A stretch of 64,000 nucleotides of DNA from Nephrocerus scutellatus. Lineage: Eukaryota > Arthropoda > Insecta > Diptera > Pipunculidae. Under the pieces are notes generated by a model that saw only the letters and a program-made list of their open reading frames with translations, searched no databases and was not told where the DNA came from. Location: the NCBI GenBank assembly GCA_947095585.1, contig OX352762.1, positions 88,834,749 to 88,898,748 on the forward strand. Reading direction: 5' to 3'. Every line of letters starts with the position of its first letter. Positions within the stretch are counted from its first letter, which is position 1. Below, piece after piece: positions 23,360-35,984 of this stretch. Both the position numbers and the translations under genes were made by a program.

Positions 23360-23777
23360 GGGGTAAGTTGACTTTTTTTTTCGGGGTAAGTTGACTCATT
23401 TAGGTGAAAATGAGAACATATGTTAGGAAAACCACAAGAGGCGCAACCGAACAAACTGTTTTGGATCGTGCGTGCCAGCTTATACTTGGAAAAGGAAAGA
23501 GTATACGATCTGTTGCTCATGACCATGGGATTCCTTACAAAACGATGCAAAGATATGTTAAAAAATGTAAGCAGAAAAAGTTGGAACATCCTTCCACCCC
23601 TATTGCTGAGCTGTCTCTTGAACTCTTGAAACTCTTTATTTTTAGTTTTTGTTTCAAATAAAATTGATTTGTTATTCTATTTTTTATAGTTTTATTATCA
23701 AAAAGGTGAAAATAAGCGTATAGTCAACTGACCCCATACCCTTAGCCAACTTACCCCGGTTCTGGGGTTACTTGACT
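23360..23777. repeat. GGGGTAAGTTGACT motif cluster around the psq ORF
   Basis: The motif occurs directly at 23361-23374 and 23383-23396, inverted and slightly changed at about 23722-23735 and 23746-23758, and as GGGGTTACTTGACT near 23764-23777. A related GGGGCAAGTAGACTCA lies at 23025-23040. CGGGGTAAGTTG inverted across the ORF may be the ends of a small pogo-like element. Confidence 0.6.
23410..23661 (+). CDS. psq-type HTH protein fragment (pogo/Tigger-like)
   Basis: From the ATG at 23410 the peptide reads MRTYVRKTTRGATEQTVLDR, then ACQLILGKGKSIRSVAHDHG and IPYKTMQRYVKKCKQKK. This is the N-terminal psq helix-turn-helix of pogo/Tigger transposases and related host proteins (basic 'YVRKTxRG' head, then 'SIRxxAxxxGIPxxTxxRYV'). 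The frame ends after 83 residues. The CENP-B-type second HTH and the DDE catalytic domain are absent, so it can at most bind DNA. Possibly a truncated transposase; domestication is conceivable but unsupported. Confidence 0.6.
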   Translation: MRTYVRKTTRGATEQTVLDRACQLILGKGKSIRSVAHDHGIPYKTMQRYVKKCKQKKLEHPSTPIAELSLELLKLFIFSFCFK

Positions 23778-23975
23778 CATTTGAGGTCGTTGTGTAAAAT
23801 TAAGAAAATAGGGTCTTAAAATTAGCTAATTTAAGAAAACATATTTTTTTTTATAATGCGAAAAAGATGTTATATAAAAAGGCATTTGATTCGTTTTGAT
23901 ATCTTTCTTAGTTTTTTTTTAAATAAAAGATAAGCAAATTTTGAGTCTACTATCCGCGGTCTCCCCTACTTAATT

Positions 23976-24530
23976 CGCACGGTTGCTTTAAGCCAACAAA
24001 GCCTACTATAGTCTGTCAAGACTTTTCAAATCCAGGAACTTAACCATAACATCCAAGCTGCTGGTATATAAGACAATGGTCATACCAGTGCTTACATATG
24101 GATCCGAGACTTTGGTGCTTAGCAAAAAGCATTCTGACCTCTTAGCCGTGTTCGAGAGAAAAGTCTTATGGAAAATTGTTGGCCCCGTATATAAGGAAGG
24201 ACGATTCCGGAGACTGTAGGTATAATGATGAGATCTACGAGCGCTACCGCGATGTCGACATCGTGAAGAGAAGTAAGCTCGGTAGGCTCTGGTGGGCAGG
24301 ACACCTAGCTCGCGTGAGCGAAGATGATCCTGCTCGGAAAGTCCTTTGCGGTAGGATTTATGGAACACGACAGCGATGACGGCCAAGCCTACGCTGTAAG
24401 GATGGCGTAGACCAGGACGTCCAGAGTTTGGGGATGCCAAACTAGATGACATCGGCTTGATATCGGGACCGGTGGAGAGATTTTTTGCGGGAGGCGGGGA
24501 CCGGACACCGGTTGTAGAGGCAAATATGAT
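23976..24530 (+). pseudogene. RTE-like LINE family A, right part of the interrupted copy
   Basis: It resumes at CGCACGGTTGCTTTAAGCC and carries the C-terminal region: YGSETLVLSKKHSDLLAVF (about 24098-24155), YNDEIYERYRDVDIVK (about 24220-24270), WWAGHLARVSEDDPARKVL (about 24290-24345), then the 3' tail with GATGACATCGGCTTGAT and GGACCGGACACCGGTTG. That tail is shared with the SINE at 5.9-6.2 kb. Confidence 0.8.
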
Positions 24531-24599
24531 TATGAGTATAAAGCACAGCCGGTAGCCCGTCATATGTAATTGTTCAGTGTTGATATTGCGATGTTTATC

Positions 24600-25000
24600 T
24601 TGGTCATATGGACCGATATTTTAGCTGTAATCGTACAAATTTAATGGTTCTTTCTGACAGACATCGGAATGTTGATCATAATCACCGTTAAACAGTCTGC
24701 AGAAGTGGTCTTTCCATGTTTTAAGGAGTAACTGTGACTCCACTACGTTGTTTCTTTGCTTATCTCGACTAATTTTTATTTGTGGCTTTGACATTTTCTT
24801 TTTACCATTTGATAAAACATTGGAGTATTATTCTTGGAACAGTATTTCCAAATTTTTTCGATTGCGCAATTTTCTTGCTCTTTCGGGTGTCTGCCAAATA
24901 TACTTTATCATAGTAGCGTTGTCTCTAATGGCTTGTTGGCATAGGTTGTGGGATACGCGATGGACGAATATTTTGAAGTGTGTTCATTATCTTACTCAAG
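24600..25000 (-). pseudogene. Probable LINE linker fragment
   Basis: The minus strand reads IKYIWQTPERARKLRNRKNL, then after a stop NNVVESQLLLKTWKDHFCRLFNGDYD. A basic segment followed by W..HF..L.NGD is typical of the linker between endonuclease and reverse transcriptase in RTE-type LINEs. The fragment is short and broken. Confidence 0.45.
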
Positions 25001-27295
25001 TTATCTCGAGTCAACTTAACTATTCAGAAACCAGTTCAGTATCTCAACGGAGTTAAATCGAGTCAGCGAAGCTATATGAATAAATATGTGTGTATGCGTA
25101 ATTTTAGCAGAGTCAAAAGTGTCAAAGTCGAGTCAATGTATTTCGTACTCTAGACATAGGAGCAAACTGACTCCACCAATCAGAGCTCTTGTCGTTTGTC
25201 AGTTTATTCGTTGGCAAAATGCATTTATTATTCACAATTCGCAAAGTAACGTCCAAGTTAAGTAAAATAAAAAATTAAAAATGCAATTTTATGTGTCAGA
25301 GGAAAATGGCTGTACATGGTTCAAAATGCAGTTAACTTATATTTTTTAATGTAATGAATGCTTGCTATTACGAACGATTTAATTAACCTTTATAAGGTGC
25401 TTAAGGAGGAATTTGCTTCCGACTCTACACGTAGAGAAGACAGTCAGACAGTTAACAGTAAACAAACAATGCATCCAATCCAAATAAAATATCTAAAGAA
25501 ATTAAACTCTTTCCGACAATGTTACCAAAGATATCTTACTTCGTGATTTTAGAATTAAAACCACCTAACACAATCTTAGTGTGATATCAGGGACATTGTT
25601 TGTAAGTTTTGTCGATGAGCTCCATTATTTCTAATTTCTATCATTGGTGTAGTCGGGTATTTGCTCCGGTATATTAGGCTGATGATGGCTAACAATCTAA
25701 CATGTTGGTCATGTTCCAAGATCGTCTTCCAATATAATTATATTTGAATAATAATAGATATCGTCTTTTCAATTTCCTTGTTGGTCTCAAGAAGAATGTC
25801 CTCTAGGTCTTCGGTATTATCTTTGTATTCGGTATTTATTTCCGTATTTTCCTGTTGTGCTGATATTTTAAATTTCTCGAGAGCAGTTTTTTTTTTATAA
25901 AATAAGCGCTTTAATATCTCAACCTCAAAACGATTTTTTTTCTTCAATTTTTCGTTTATTTCATTGTGTGTGAGAAATGTAAACAGCGACCTGGCAATAG
26001 TACGATTTTGCATTAATTCTCTTTAACCATTGTGCAGATTTCCTGATATTTTGTTTGCTCCCTCGTATGGCGCAAACTCAAATTTTTCACAGCTCACTAC
26101 TCTCCCATATAGACATTCTGATAAATGTTACTTTATTATATAAAATGTATGTACGAATTCTCCTTCCGTTTTCAATGACGGCGTCTGTGTGTATGTGTTA
26201 ACGGGTTTTATATTATACCTCAACAGGAGTTATGTGATTATATACCAGTGTACAGTGTGGCAGTTCGACGGTTTTTATTTTTGTCCAGTTGTATAATGTT
26301 CCAGATTCCGCACTTTGTATTCTAAAAAAACTATAAATAATGTACTCGTATATCGTAATCCTGAGGGTTGTGTACATCTTCACACGAGCGCGTAGAGAAT
26401 ACCTTCGTGTATGCGGTTTAAAAGGCACTTAATTCTGTTATTGTACAATAACGAGAAAGACTTGCCGAACAATAATTGAGATATTTGCCCAAACGCACAC
26501 ACTACTCGCGTGTGTGTGTGTGTGCCTAAATGTAGATAACGATGCCATCAGAGTTAATGTGAATACACATATAAAAATATATAGATAAGGATCAACAGCA
26601 GGATGAACAGAGTGCCGGCTGCTGACTGTTGGCTGATGTCGTTTTGGTTTTATTGTTCTGCTTTCTGAGGCGGCGGGCGCACATCTGATAAATAAAATAA
26701 CTGAACTGATAACTGAAGGGATGCTGAGGCTGACGATGGTGTAATGCGAAAGATATGCGCCTCACAAAGTCGGATAGAGAATGTAGGTTGGTGGTAGTCA
26801 ACTCTATTTTGTGTACGTATTTCTAGATAGGTACGTATATTTAAAATTCAGTGGGAGAAGCAAAACAAGGAGGAAATAGAGAATGAAACAGAAAAAAATA
26901 AATAAATAAAGGAAATATCAGTGGCAATCAGGAATCTCCAGGATATTGGTTAATTTTATCAAATGTTTATCTTTGAACATTGTTGCAAAATCCACAGCAT
27001 AGAGCGATAGAACAGCAAAAGCTACCGGTGCATTTGTGTGGGTATTTTAGTGAAGCCAAGTAGATATGTAGGTTGGTAAGTACATATATAATCAAAACCA
27101 TTAGGATCAGATATTATCGAGTAATTTAAAACAATTTGCGTAAAGTGTTAAGAGAAGTGGAGTATGGATATTGAAATCTGGTATGGTTTTTCTTGCGTGA
27201 TATGTATGCATACCTAAAGACATTTATAAAAAAAACCCTGCTTCAATAAATAGCGCATAAACACTCATTTATTTTTGCTTCTTTTAGAAGCAAGT
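25001..27295. other. Unrecognised DNA with a small GT microsatellite
   Basis: A GTGTGTG run lies near 26,511-26,524. A minus-strand open frame at 25738-26013 is Lys/Glu-rich and AT-driven with no family resemblance. I support no gene here. Confidence 0.35.
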
Positions 27296-28490
27296 CTATT
27301 TTGATTAACTTCCTGTCAACCAATCGAACTGAAATTTCGCATATATATATATGCAGTGGTAGAATTTTGTGATCAATTTTAACCCACTTCCTAAAGCCCG
27401 ATTCTTTTCAAACTTTGCACAATTTTGGGCCCCTCTTGCCTCGGGGTCGGGCTTCCATACACTTTTTTTTACAAAATTTACCGGTTTTTCTTCAAATTTT
27501 ATATGCATGTCGATCGACAACATTTTCTGTAAAAATTTGGAAGTGATCGGACCCCGTGGTCGGGGGTACCCATAAAAATTTTATAAAAAAGTAACTGCTT
27601 TTTTTAAAATTTTATACGCATGTGTAGGTATCTCCGATGGACAAGAGTTTTTGTAAAAATTTGAAAGTGATCGGGACCCGGGGTCGGGGGGATTCCTAAC
27701 AAAAATTTTAAAAAATTTACCAGGTTTTATTTAAATTGCACGTTGTGTTCCCCCGATTAGAGAATTTACACGAAAAATTAAAATTTTTATGGGTTGTTTT
27801 ATTAAATTCTCTAATTAACTTCGTGTGCCCGTGGCTGGCTGGATGACTGGCTAGCTGGCTGGCTGGTCTGATGTGGTGATCAATTTTTAACCCAGTTCCT
27901 AAAGCGCGATTTTAACTAAACTTTGCACACATATGTATATCCCATGACAACACTTTCTTTTGAAATTTGAGAGCGATCAGGCAGCGGTTTCGGGGTCTCC
28001 CATACACATATTTTTGCCACATAGCGGAATCAGATAATTCCATACTCTAATGACTGTGTTCTGTGTGCGCTGGTGCTTGCTTGCTTTATAGTTAGCGTTG
28101 TTTTGTTGTTGGGTTTTAAAAACTTTTATTTAACTTCAGTTGACCGCTTTTTGTCTGTAATTTCGATTATTTTGAGGTCCTTTTTAACCACCTTCCACAC
28201 TACCTAGAGATCTGAAATTTTGTCAGTCGCGTTTCGCGTGTGACACGTGTGATTATTTGAAATCGCGCCATTTTCTCGTCTTTTGAAGTCTTTTTTTAAC
28301 CCCCTTTCGCACGACGTAGAGGGCGGAAATTTTGTTAGCTGCTCAATGTCAAGGGCCAATTTTGATACCCCTCGTTTGACGCGTGTTGAGAGTCGCCTGT
28401 GGCATGTGTGAAGCGTTGAGTAAAGAAAATACTTTGAAATAGCCCCGACCTCAAAAACAGATATTTTGACGATTATTACCAAACAATAAA
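27296..28490 (-). repeat. Repeat R, multi-unit array
   Basis: Two or more units of repeat R lie in tandem, inverted relative to copy 1. They contain GATCAATTTTTAACCCA, TCCTAAAG.GCGATT, TGGTCGGGG/GATCGG..CC and AATTCTCTAATTAACTTCG, and a GGCT-rich run at 27,833-27,870. The phrase 'CCAATCGAA(C/T)TGAA' occurs at about 27,320 and again near 28,675. The stretch 28,140-28,400 repeats the 'CTTTTTAACC..C' theme more loosely. Confidence 0.65.
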
Positions 28491-30269
28491 CGACTGTGAG
28501 GCGTGTTTTGATGTATACATAAAATTGTGTACCTGATAAACGGAGTCACCATAAGGGTGAGCCATCTATTATCTTTGATGTTATGGTATCAAGGAACTAT
28601 CCCGATAATATACTTAAAGTGTAGGCATAAAAGATTCACAAATTTGTCTGGTGAAATTTTGCATCCCGTCATCCAATCGAATTGAATATGCATTGCTGGT
28701 GACTAGTGTTTTGTGCCCACAAAATGTACTTAACTGGATTATTTTATTATATATCGCGACAAGCTTTAAGTTCAGTTAATCAATATTGAAAAAATGATGT
28801 TATTTGTCCGGTTCGATAACTTTTAACTTCATGGATATGTAAGGTATCCCCCCATCTAAATGAGTAAGTAAACAAACCCGCCGTTATGTAAACGATCCAA
28901 CTTCATTGCATTGACATCCTGTGATACTGCACTGAATTGCAGATAATAGATAATTGTAGATAATATCAAAGGTCCATTGGCAACTATTGAAAGTACCTTG
29001 TTTGTTTGTTTGTATGGACATTTTCTTGAAATTAGTGTTTTCAACAGGCTACAACTAAAGTAGATATATTTACGCCGAATGTCGAATTGGAAGTTTGTTT
29101 TTGAATTATACGCAGGAACCATCGATAGATAGGTGTATTTGAATCAATTAGGTATTAACGAGACCCATTGCTGGAGTTTTTTCACATTTAATTACACGAA
29201 CAATAGCTTCTTGGTCATTTTACTTTGATGGCAATTTAGTTCCACACATTTAATTCTAAGAGCACAAAAATGGCAAGCTTATCAATTATTTATAAGTTAA
29301 AACTGAAACAAACTTACTACATTAGGTGCCATTAACTGGGCAAATGATTTCTTTAATATGCTTACAACTATACCCCCTATATAGTTGCTTATTTAATGGT
29401 GAAACAAGACAACTCTGCTAAGATGATTAGGTAAATCGAATTTTATGATACATGACAGACCTTACACCACACACAAACACACATCTGTATAGAAGCCCCT
29501 TAGTAATACAGCTACTGGATAGGGGCAGCATATTATGACTACACAACCTGTGATTTTTTATCATTTTTTGGCTCCCGCTGTTTGTCAAAATAAAAACATT
29601 CATTATCGAAATATAAATATGTATGTATAAAAAACAAACAAAATTAAAAAAAGAAACAGTAGCTACCGTAGGTACATACCTTTCTTGCTCGTCTTTGCTA
29701 AATTGTTTTCTTAAACAAACTACGATGCTTTCCATTCGTTTAGATGAATGGAGACAAAAAGCTATTTATACACACACAAGAGAACAGGCTGAAGTCCAAT
29801 AATGGAAGCGATTCCTGTTCATTTCTCCTGCTTGTAAATTGCTCGGTGACGAGCGACGACATACAGGTTAACGATGGAGAGTATGTTTCCCTTTTCTTGT
29901 GGGGCTGCAGGTTTATATACTTGTACGAGTATACGACACGATGTTTTGAACGGTTTGGCGCACGTCGTTAAATCGTCGAGATTTCATGTCAACGGCACAA
30001 AATGGCAAAACATAGTACCTACCTATCTTATAACTTGGTAATAAAATTGAGAAAATTCAATTGCGAATCTTGTGAGTGCACAAAAGAGCACTGTAATGAA
30101 GGCATAATTGCATCAAATTGTATCAAAAAGTAGGTAGTTGATCTGAGACTTGCTCGTTTAAGTTCTTTATGACGTCGCACATGCACAGTAGGATATTGTG
30201 TAAAATTAACCATCGATACTTTTACATAATCTTAATACTAAACAATGATAGTTTAATTGTACCTCTGCA
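28491..30269. other. Unrecognised DNA
   Basis: No supported feature apart from a CCAATCGAATTGAA phrase near 28,673 that echoes repeat R. Confidence 0.35.
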
Positions 30270-31315
30270 TATGCAAGTACCAGCAAGGAAAGTGGGTTAA
30301 AAATTTATCACAAGATTCTACGACAAACCGACCGACCGATCGACCAACCAACAAACTAACGTGCCACGGGCAAGCGAAGTTAAGAATTTAAATTTTTCTT
30401 GTAAATTCTGTGATCAGAGATTCGATTTTGAGGTGAAATTCCTCATTTGGTGGTGAAAACATAGCAGCCACAGCGCATGGCTGGTGCGGCGTACACCCAA
30501 CGACGTACGAAGTATACCACTAAAATTATTTCTTTTGAGTTGAGTTAAGCTTTAAAGCAGTTGAGTGCGTAACCAGTTCTTCATATACTAGTTAATACAA
30601 ATTAAGAATGCACTCACACAACTGAGTGTACAACACATTTCGATTGCAAAGCCATTCACAACAAAACAACCACAATCGTAAAGCAAGCAGCGCTGCTTAC
30701 AGCGCATCAGCTCATCAGCGCACTCAGAACACAGTCATTGTAGTATGATATGATCTGTTGCCGCTAAATGGAAAATTTTGTATGGAAGCCCCACGATCCC
30801 GTAGCCAGATCTCTCTGAAATAATAGAAAGTATTGTCACCGGAAATATACATGTGTGCAAAATTTCAATAAAATCAGGCTTTAGGAAGTGGGTTAAAAAT
30901 TGATCAGAAAATCTGACAAGCCAGCCAGCCATGCGCACGCGAAGCTAATATAGAAAATTTAATAATACAGAAGATCTCCTCGTAGAATTTATGAGTACCT
31001 AATACCTCTATATATAGTGTCATATTAAAAATTGACTTGATTTTTTTCAAAGTTTATACACATGTGTTTCTCCGATAAACAACAATTTTTGTAAAAATTT
31101 GGGAGTGATCGGCTGAGTTGCTCCCATATTATATTTTTAAAAATGAACCCGATTTTCTTCAAATTTTGTGCACTACTGTATCTCTGACAACACTTTTTGT
31201 AAAAATTTGGTTGTGATCGGGCTGAGGGGCTCCTACATAAATTTTTTGAAAATTAACCCGATTTTATTACTACACACTAATGTGTATCTTCGATTAGAGA
31301 ATTACAATTTTGTTT
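30270..31315. repeat. Repeat R, at least three copies
   Basis: Copies lie at about 30,285-30,420 (GTGGGTTAAAAA, a CCGA-rich run, then GAAGTTAAGAATTTAAA), 30,765-30,960 (GGAAATATACATGTGTGCAA, AGTGGGTTAAAAATTGATCA, CAGCCAGCC, GCACGCGAAGCTAATATAG) and 31,020-31,310 (two internal units with ACAATTTTTGTAAAAATTTG and GGGCTGAGGGGCTCC). Orientation differs between copies. Confidence 0.65.
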
Positions 31316-34300
31316 CTTATTGATTTGTTATCATTTGTTCAATTTTCTTTAAGTTAATTTCCAAATAATTCTTTCCGCCTTTTTTCTTGTCTTCTTGCCT
31401 TTTTAGTCTTTATGTAGAAACGTCGCCCTGTCATATGTACCTGCTTATTTTTCTTTTGACAAAAAGAGACGTAAATGGTGCAAAATCAATGTGATTTTAT
31501 GTGCTGACACGTCACTTTTTAACATTAATGAACTCTGAAGTTAAATGTTCCCAGTAATACCTACGAATAAAAATTTACTCTAAGGTACAATGAATAATCA
31601 ACCCACTGATCACTGAATTCATATAATTTTGCAACGTGCACGGCAGTCCATATACGATCCACCACTGAACACTGATAGCTCAAAAAAGAAAATGTTGATG
31701 TCGAGTTTCCGGGAGAACATCCTTTAAAGAGAGGAATATTTCCCCAGATAGCGCTGTATATATACAGATACAGATTTATTTATTTGAGAATCTGAAATAT
31801 ATACCGAGCTATTCAGAGAGAACAACGCTTTGGTTTTATTTTGAAGAGTGAATGCTAGTTGGTGCAGAAAGGCGGAGCCATATACTATTGTATGAGTGTG
31901 CGATGACCATAATATTGGTGAGAAATTTAATGGGATGGGTTTACACTCTGAGATATAAAAAGCGTCTGCGCTAATGCCATTTTATCTGTACTATTAACTA
32001 AGTTCAAATAATTTTGTAGGTTGCCAGGATTTTCGCCAATTAACGATGAATGGCTGAGAAGAATCACAGTTGCTAGTGTAGATGCTTCATCTATCATAGC
32101 CGCCCGTTAACGTGCATGTGGTTGGCTGGAATGAGACTTCCATTTTTAATGCGATGGCTGTCATGCTTTGATTATTTAATTTTCTGGTCTCCTAATTTAA
32201 TTTTATCTAAATACACACATTTCTTTTTAAAGAATGGAATCGTGTGTGACAGTGAGCAATAACGGTTGACTCATTGTTCAAGCAGTACAGAAAACCAGTT
32301 GGTAAATTGTTAATGGTTGGTGTAGGTTAATGTACACACACGTAATGTACATAAAATTTAAAACCGTCTATACCTACCTACCAGTAACTGAGCTTTTGAC
32401 GGGCAATTCAAACGAAAAAGCTGATGACAGTTTAGGTTTAACTGTTTGTGCAATATATTGTGTCGATAAATAGGAGTGTGTTTGCTGCTAATGGTAATGC
32501 CTGTGAACGGAATGGAGACACTTGAGCCAGGAGTTATATGTTGTACACATGGCGCTGAAACTATAGGAATAATAATTTTTATCATTGAAAGTGTGTGTAT
32601 ACATACAGTGTGTATATAGCTGCAAATATAGGTATTGCTGTATATAATTCATTATGGCGTTCCCCTTAACAAACAGTTTAATTTTCCATAATGAGTTAAT
32701 TAATTTAATGAATTGTTGCATCTTTGTTGATGAACCTAGGTGGGAGCACAATTATTGTGCACATATTTTGTTTAATTAACTGGAATTTGATAAAATATTG
32801 TAGGCATATACCTACAAGATTGTTTGTATTTTTAGTTTTGTAAAAAAAGTTTGTATTATCGAGGTATGTGTAGTAGGTAGATACTATAGGTACCTGCATT
32901 GTTTTATAATTTATTGAGAATACATTCTCGACATTTCACTTATTTTACGTTCAGAATAATACATTTATAAGATATTTGTTGTAGAAATGCAAAATATTTG
33001 GGTAGTGGATGGCCAAACGCAAACTAACTGATATAAGGAAGATTCTTTGGATGTAATAGCATTGGTTTCCAGTATTATTCTTAACTGCTGAAAGTAAAAA
33101 ATTATCTATTAATGTCCCATAAAAAGTCCTCCACATCGAAATCATATTCTAACCTAGACAAAAAAAAAACAAAGCGGAAAGGGTACAATTGATTCATATA
33201 TGCATTATTTTAAGATTGCTGAAATTACTGACACCTCGAACTTGTACTTTTCAAAACCTTTAGTTCTGAATTTGTATGTATCAATAAAACCAAGTACCAA
33301 GCTCCTTCGTTTTGATTTCTGATCTTATTGGGCAGCTTCATCTCTAAAAAAATACAAATACCTACATGGAAAAGCGTAAGACTGTAGTAGTAGTCACCCT
33401 GTAAGATTTACATAATAAATTAAAATGAATTGATATAAGTGCTTTTATGCGACAACAATCTAAAATGCCCATATAGGTAGATATAGGATTTCCTAGAAAT
33501 CGAGTACACAGTGGTGTATATTTTTATTAGGGGCCTGTTGGGCGGAACCAACCGGGCCAAAAGTGCTGGTGGTGAAATAATGTTACCTTCTGACGTTTTA
33601 TTGATTTTGTATCCACTGTACGATTACATGCGTCAGATACTAAAGTTCCGTTCCGTCGGCAAATACATACCTAATCGTATAAAAATATATATATATGTAT
33701 GTTCCGATGTTCTGAGCATACAAACATACACACATTTACCTACCCACATTTACCCACTAGGTAAGCGTTTCGAATTTGCTCGCTGAATACAGTGCTTTGC
33801 ACAACACACAGTTTTCACATACCTATTATGGGTTTGTGCTGTCTATGTAACATGTTAACAGCTTTTAATACGATCGGAAAATTCATTAATAAAGAAACCC
33901 GACGAGCGACGTTGGCTAAACGATAAATGCTATCGACAAATAATATTGAAGTGGGTTTGGGCTTGTGAGGACACTTCATTGCCTTGAACCGGCGGAAGAA
34001 CGAGCGACGTAGGCAACTGGTGCTTTGCGCTCTGTGCTCCGAGCTTCGAGGACGACCGATGGCTGATGATTTAATTGCGTTTTATTAGACGACGAACGAT
34101 TTTGTTTATTCGTTAGTTCTCAGATGCAGGCGACAGGCACATCCATGTATGCGGTAGATATACGGATGAGAATATGTGGATCTCTAGTGGTAGAACAGGA
34201 TTTTGCAACTAATGAATTCGTATCTGCTAAACGAGAAGGGTGAGAGTGAGAGATAGAGAGAGAGAGAGATAGAAAGTACAAGTAAATGAATAAATTAAAA

Positions 34301-35240
34301 TGGCTGTGTTTTGACATTTGGGAACGTTTATTCACGTGCATGCGAGTGTGGTATCTTCTCATGTGCACGTGTGTGTTTGAAAATATTGATGAAATCATCG
34401 CTAATGAAATTATAGGCAGTCATTGGTACGTCGTGTCGATGAGGTATAAAACTTAATTATCGATTGATTATATGATTATGCAAATTTATGTATATATATT
34501 TTATATATAGAGATAAAAAAGGTAGGTACATATACACCTATTATGTTGTAAATAATAATAATAACAGAAAATTATTAACTCTATTTGTTATATAAAATAT
34601 AACTAATAAATACAAATAAAATCCTTAAGAATATATAATAATTCCTATAATAATTGAAAAAAAAAACAAACATTTGAAAGCTAAGAGGTGAGTATTTCGG
34701 TATTGTTGACTGCTACTTCGATTTAATTATTTTCTAATGATGCGGCAATTTTCTCTTCCAGCATGGATCGTTGACAGTCGAAGTCTTCTAAAAAGTCTAA
34801 CAGAGTACCTATACTGCTCAACTTTATAGCCTCGTCGAGCGTTATTTTTGGCAACCGCTAAATCGTCTGCATCAAAGGTTTTCTAATAAAATAGCCAGTG
34901 TTGATGCATTCACAATAAATTCCAACCAATTACTGATTGCTTCTGCATTTCTGCAGCCGTCAACCCCTATAATTGCTGAGGTTTCGGAGGTTTCCTGACC
35001 TTAATACGATCGATATGAATTTAAAGCAAAACGTAGCTGTAACTACGTCTTACCTTTTTTTAAGTTTCTGGGTAGTCAAACATTTTTCAAAACGTGTTTC
35101 AAGTTTTCGCAGTGGTCGATATATATAGGGATTTAGATGCTGAGTACCTATATATATTTTATAAAGTAAAATAGGTACTTGTCGATTTTCTGAACTAACT
35201 ATTTTTCAAACAATCTTTTTTGGGTAGATATTGTTACGCT
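31316..35240. other. Unrecognised DNA with microsatellites
   Basis: A GA-rich run (about 34,247-34,274) and very AT-rich stretches (34,440-34,680) are visible. No gene, RNA or element could be supported in almost 4 kb, so this may be unique intronic or intergenic DNA. Confidence 0.4.
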
Positions 35241-35525
35241 GCCGTGGCTCAGTGGCTTAGTGGATAAGAGCATGGCTTCTGTGCAGGAGGTACGTGGTTC
35301 GAATTCCAGCAACAACAAAAGTATTGTTCACAGTGTACCACCTCTCGCGAAAGTCTGAAAAACGTCCGAGTGTAATAACTTGTCACAGATAGCTTCTCAA
35401 TTCGCCGTTCGGATCCGGCATTAAATTGCAGGTCCCCTTCAATTGTGTGCAAAAAGTATACGTGTTCAACAGAAACGGTTGTGAGAAGCTTGGCCTTAGA
35501 CCGCAATGGTCTGTCGCGTCGAATA
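35241..35525 (+). mobile_element. tRNA-derived SINE, best-preserved copy
   Basis: The head GCCGTGGCTCAGTGGCTTAG holds an A-box-like TGGCTCAGTGG (35245-35255), and GGTTCGAATTCC (35296-35307) is a B box with one extra base. The body has ACCACCTCTCGCGAAAGTC, CAATTCGCCGTTCGGATCC and GGCATTAAATTGCAGGTCC. The 3' part has GACCGCAATGGTCTGTCGCG. The whole order matches copies at 19.1 and 44.4 kb. It does not fold as an intact tRNA (an extra 10-bp insertion in the D-arm region), so I call it a SINE. Confidence 0.8.
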
Positions 35526-35984
35526 TTGTTTATTCTTAATTTAAGCTCCGTACAATACCCTGAACCAATTGGCTGGTTTTAGGATGTGCAATTTGCTGGA
35601 AGATATTTCACAAGCACCTATATTATGCCATCAACATCTCAGTAGGCTGGCCAGTTGTCTTATAGTAACAGAATCTTTTTTTCATGACTGGTTTTATCTA
35701 AATCTTTATTATGCAAAAAATTACTAACTTATTGAACGTACAAAAAAGTTTAATAGTTTTTTAATTCGCCAACACTGATTGGAATGCGGAGCTCCCAGGT
35801 TATGATGAACGGCTCCTTCTTATCGATCAACTTTCACCACAATGATGAATAAAATATTCAAATAATGTACCACACATATGCTGCTCTGATTTATTGTATT
35901 TGATTCCGCTCTATGCAACATCACGATAGAAATTTTTTATATATTACGCATCATAGAACCAACTATGATGAACATGAGCCAATA
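35526..35984. other. Unrecognised DNA
   Basis: Nothing supported between the SINE and repeat R. Confidence 0.35.

Larger units (their letters stand above)
22663..23975 (+). mobile_element. 1.3-kb insertion in LINE A, carrying a psq-domain ORF
   Basis: The insertion splits the LINE: CGCA at 22659-22662 is repeated at 23976-23979, and removing one copy restores the LINE sequence seen near 9690. The inserted DNA starts AATTGGTTATGTGG and ends CCCCTACTTAATT; its ends match only weakly as inverted repeats. It contains a pogo-type DNA-binding ORF and many copies of a GGGGTAAGTTGACT-like motif. It could be one element or a composite of two. Confidence 0.65.

Noticed and set aside
22663..23975. A domesticated host psq gene
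   Set aside because: The ORF is truncated, sits inside an insertion that disrupts a LINE, and shows no intron or conserved partner; treated as element-derived.
35241..35320. A true tRNA gene
   Set aside because: The head has A- and B-box-like motifs, but the D-arm region carries an extra segment, the acceptor stem does not close, and a conserved 200-bp body follows in other copies. It is a SINE.
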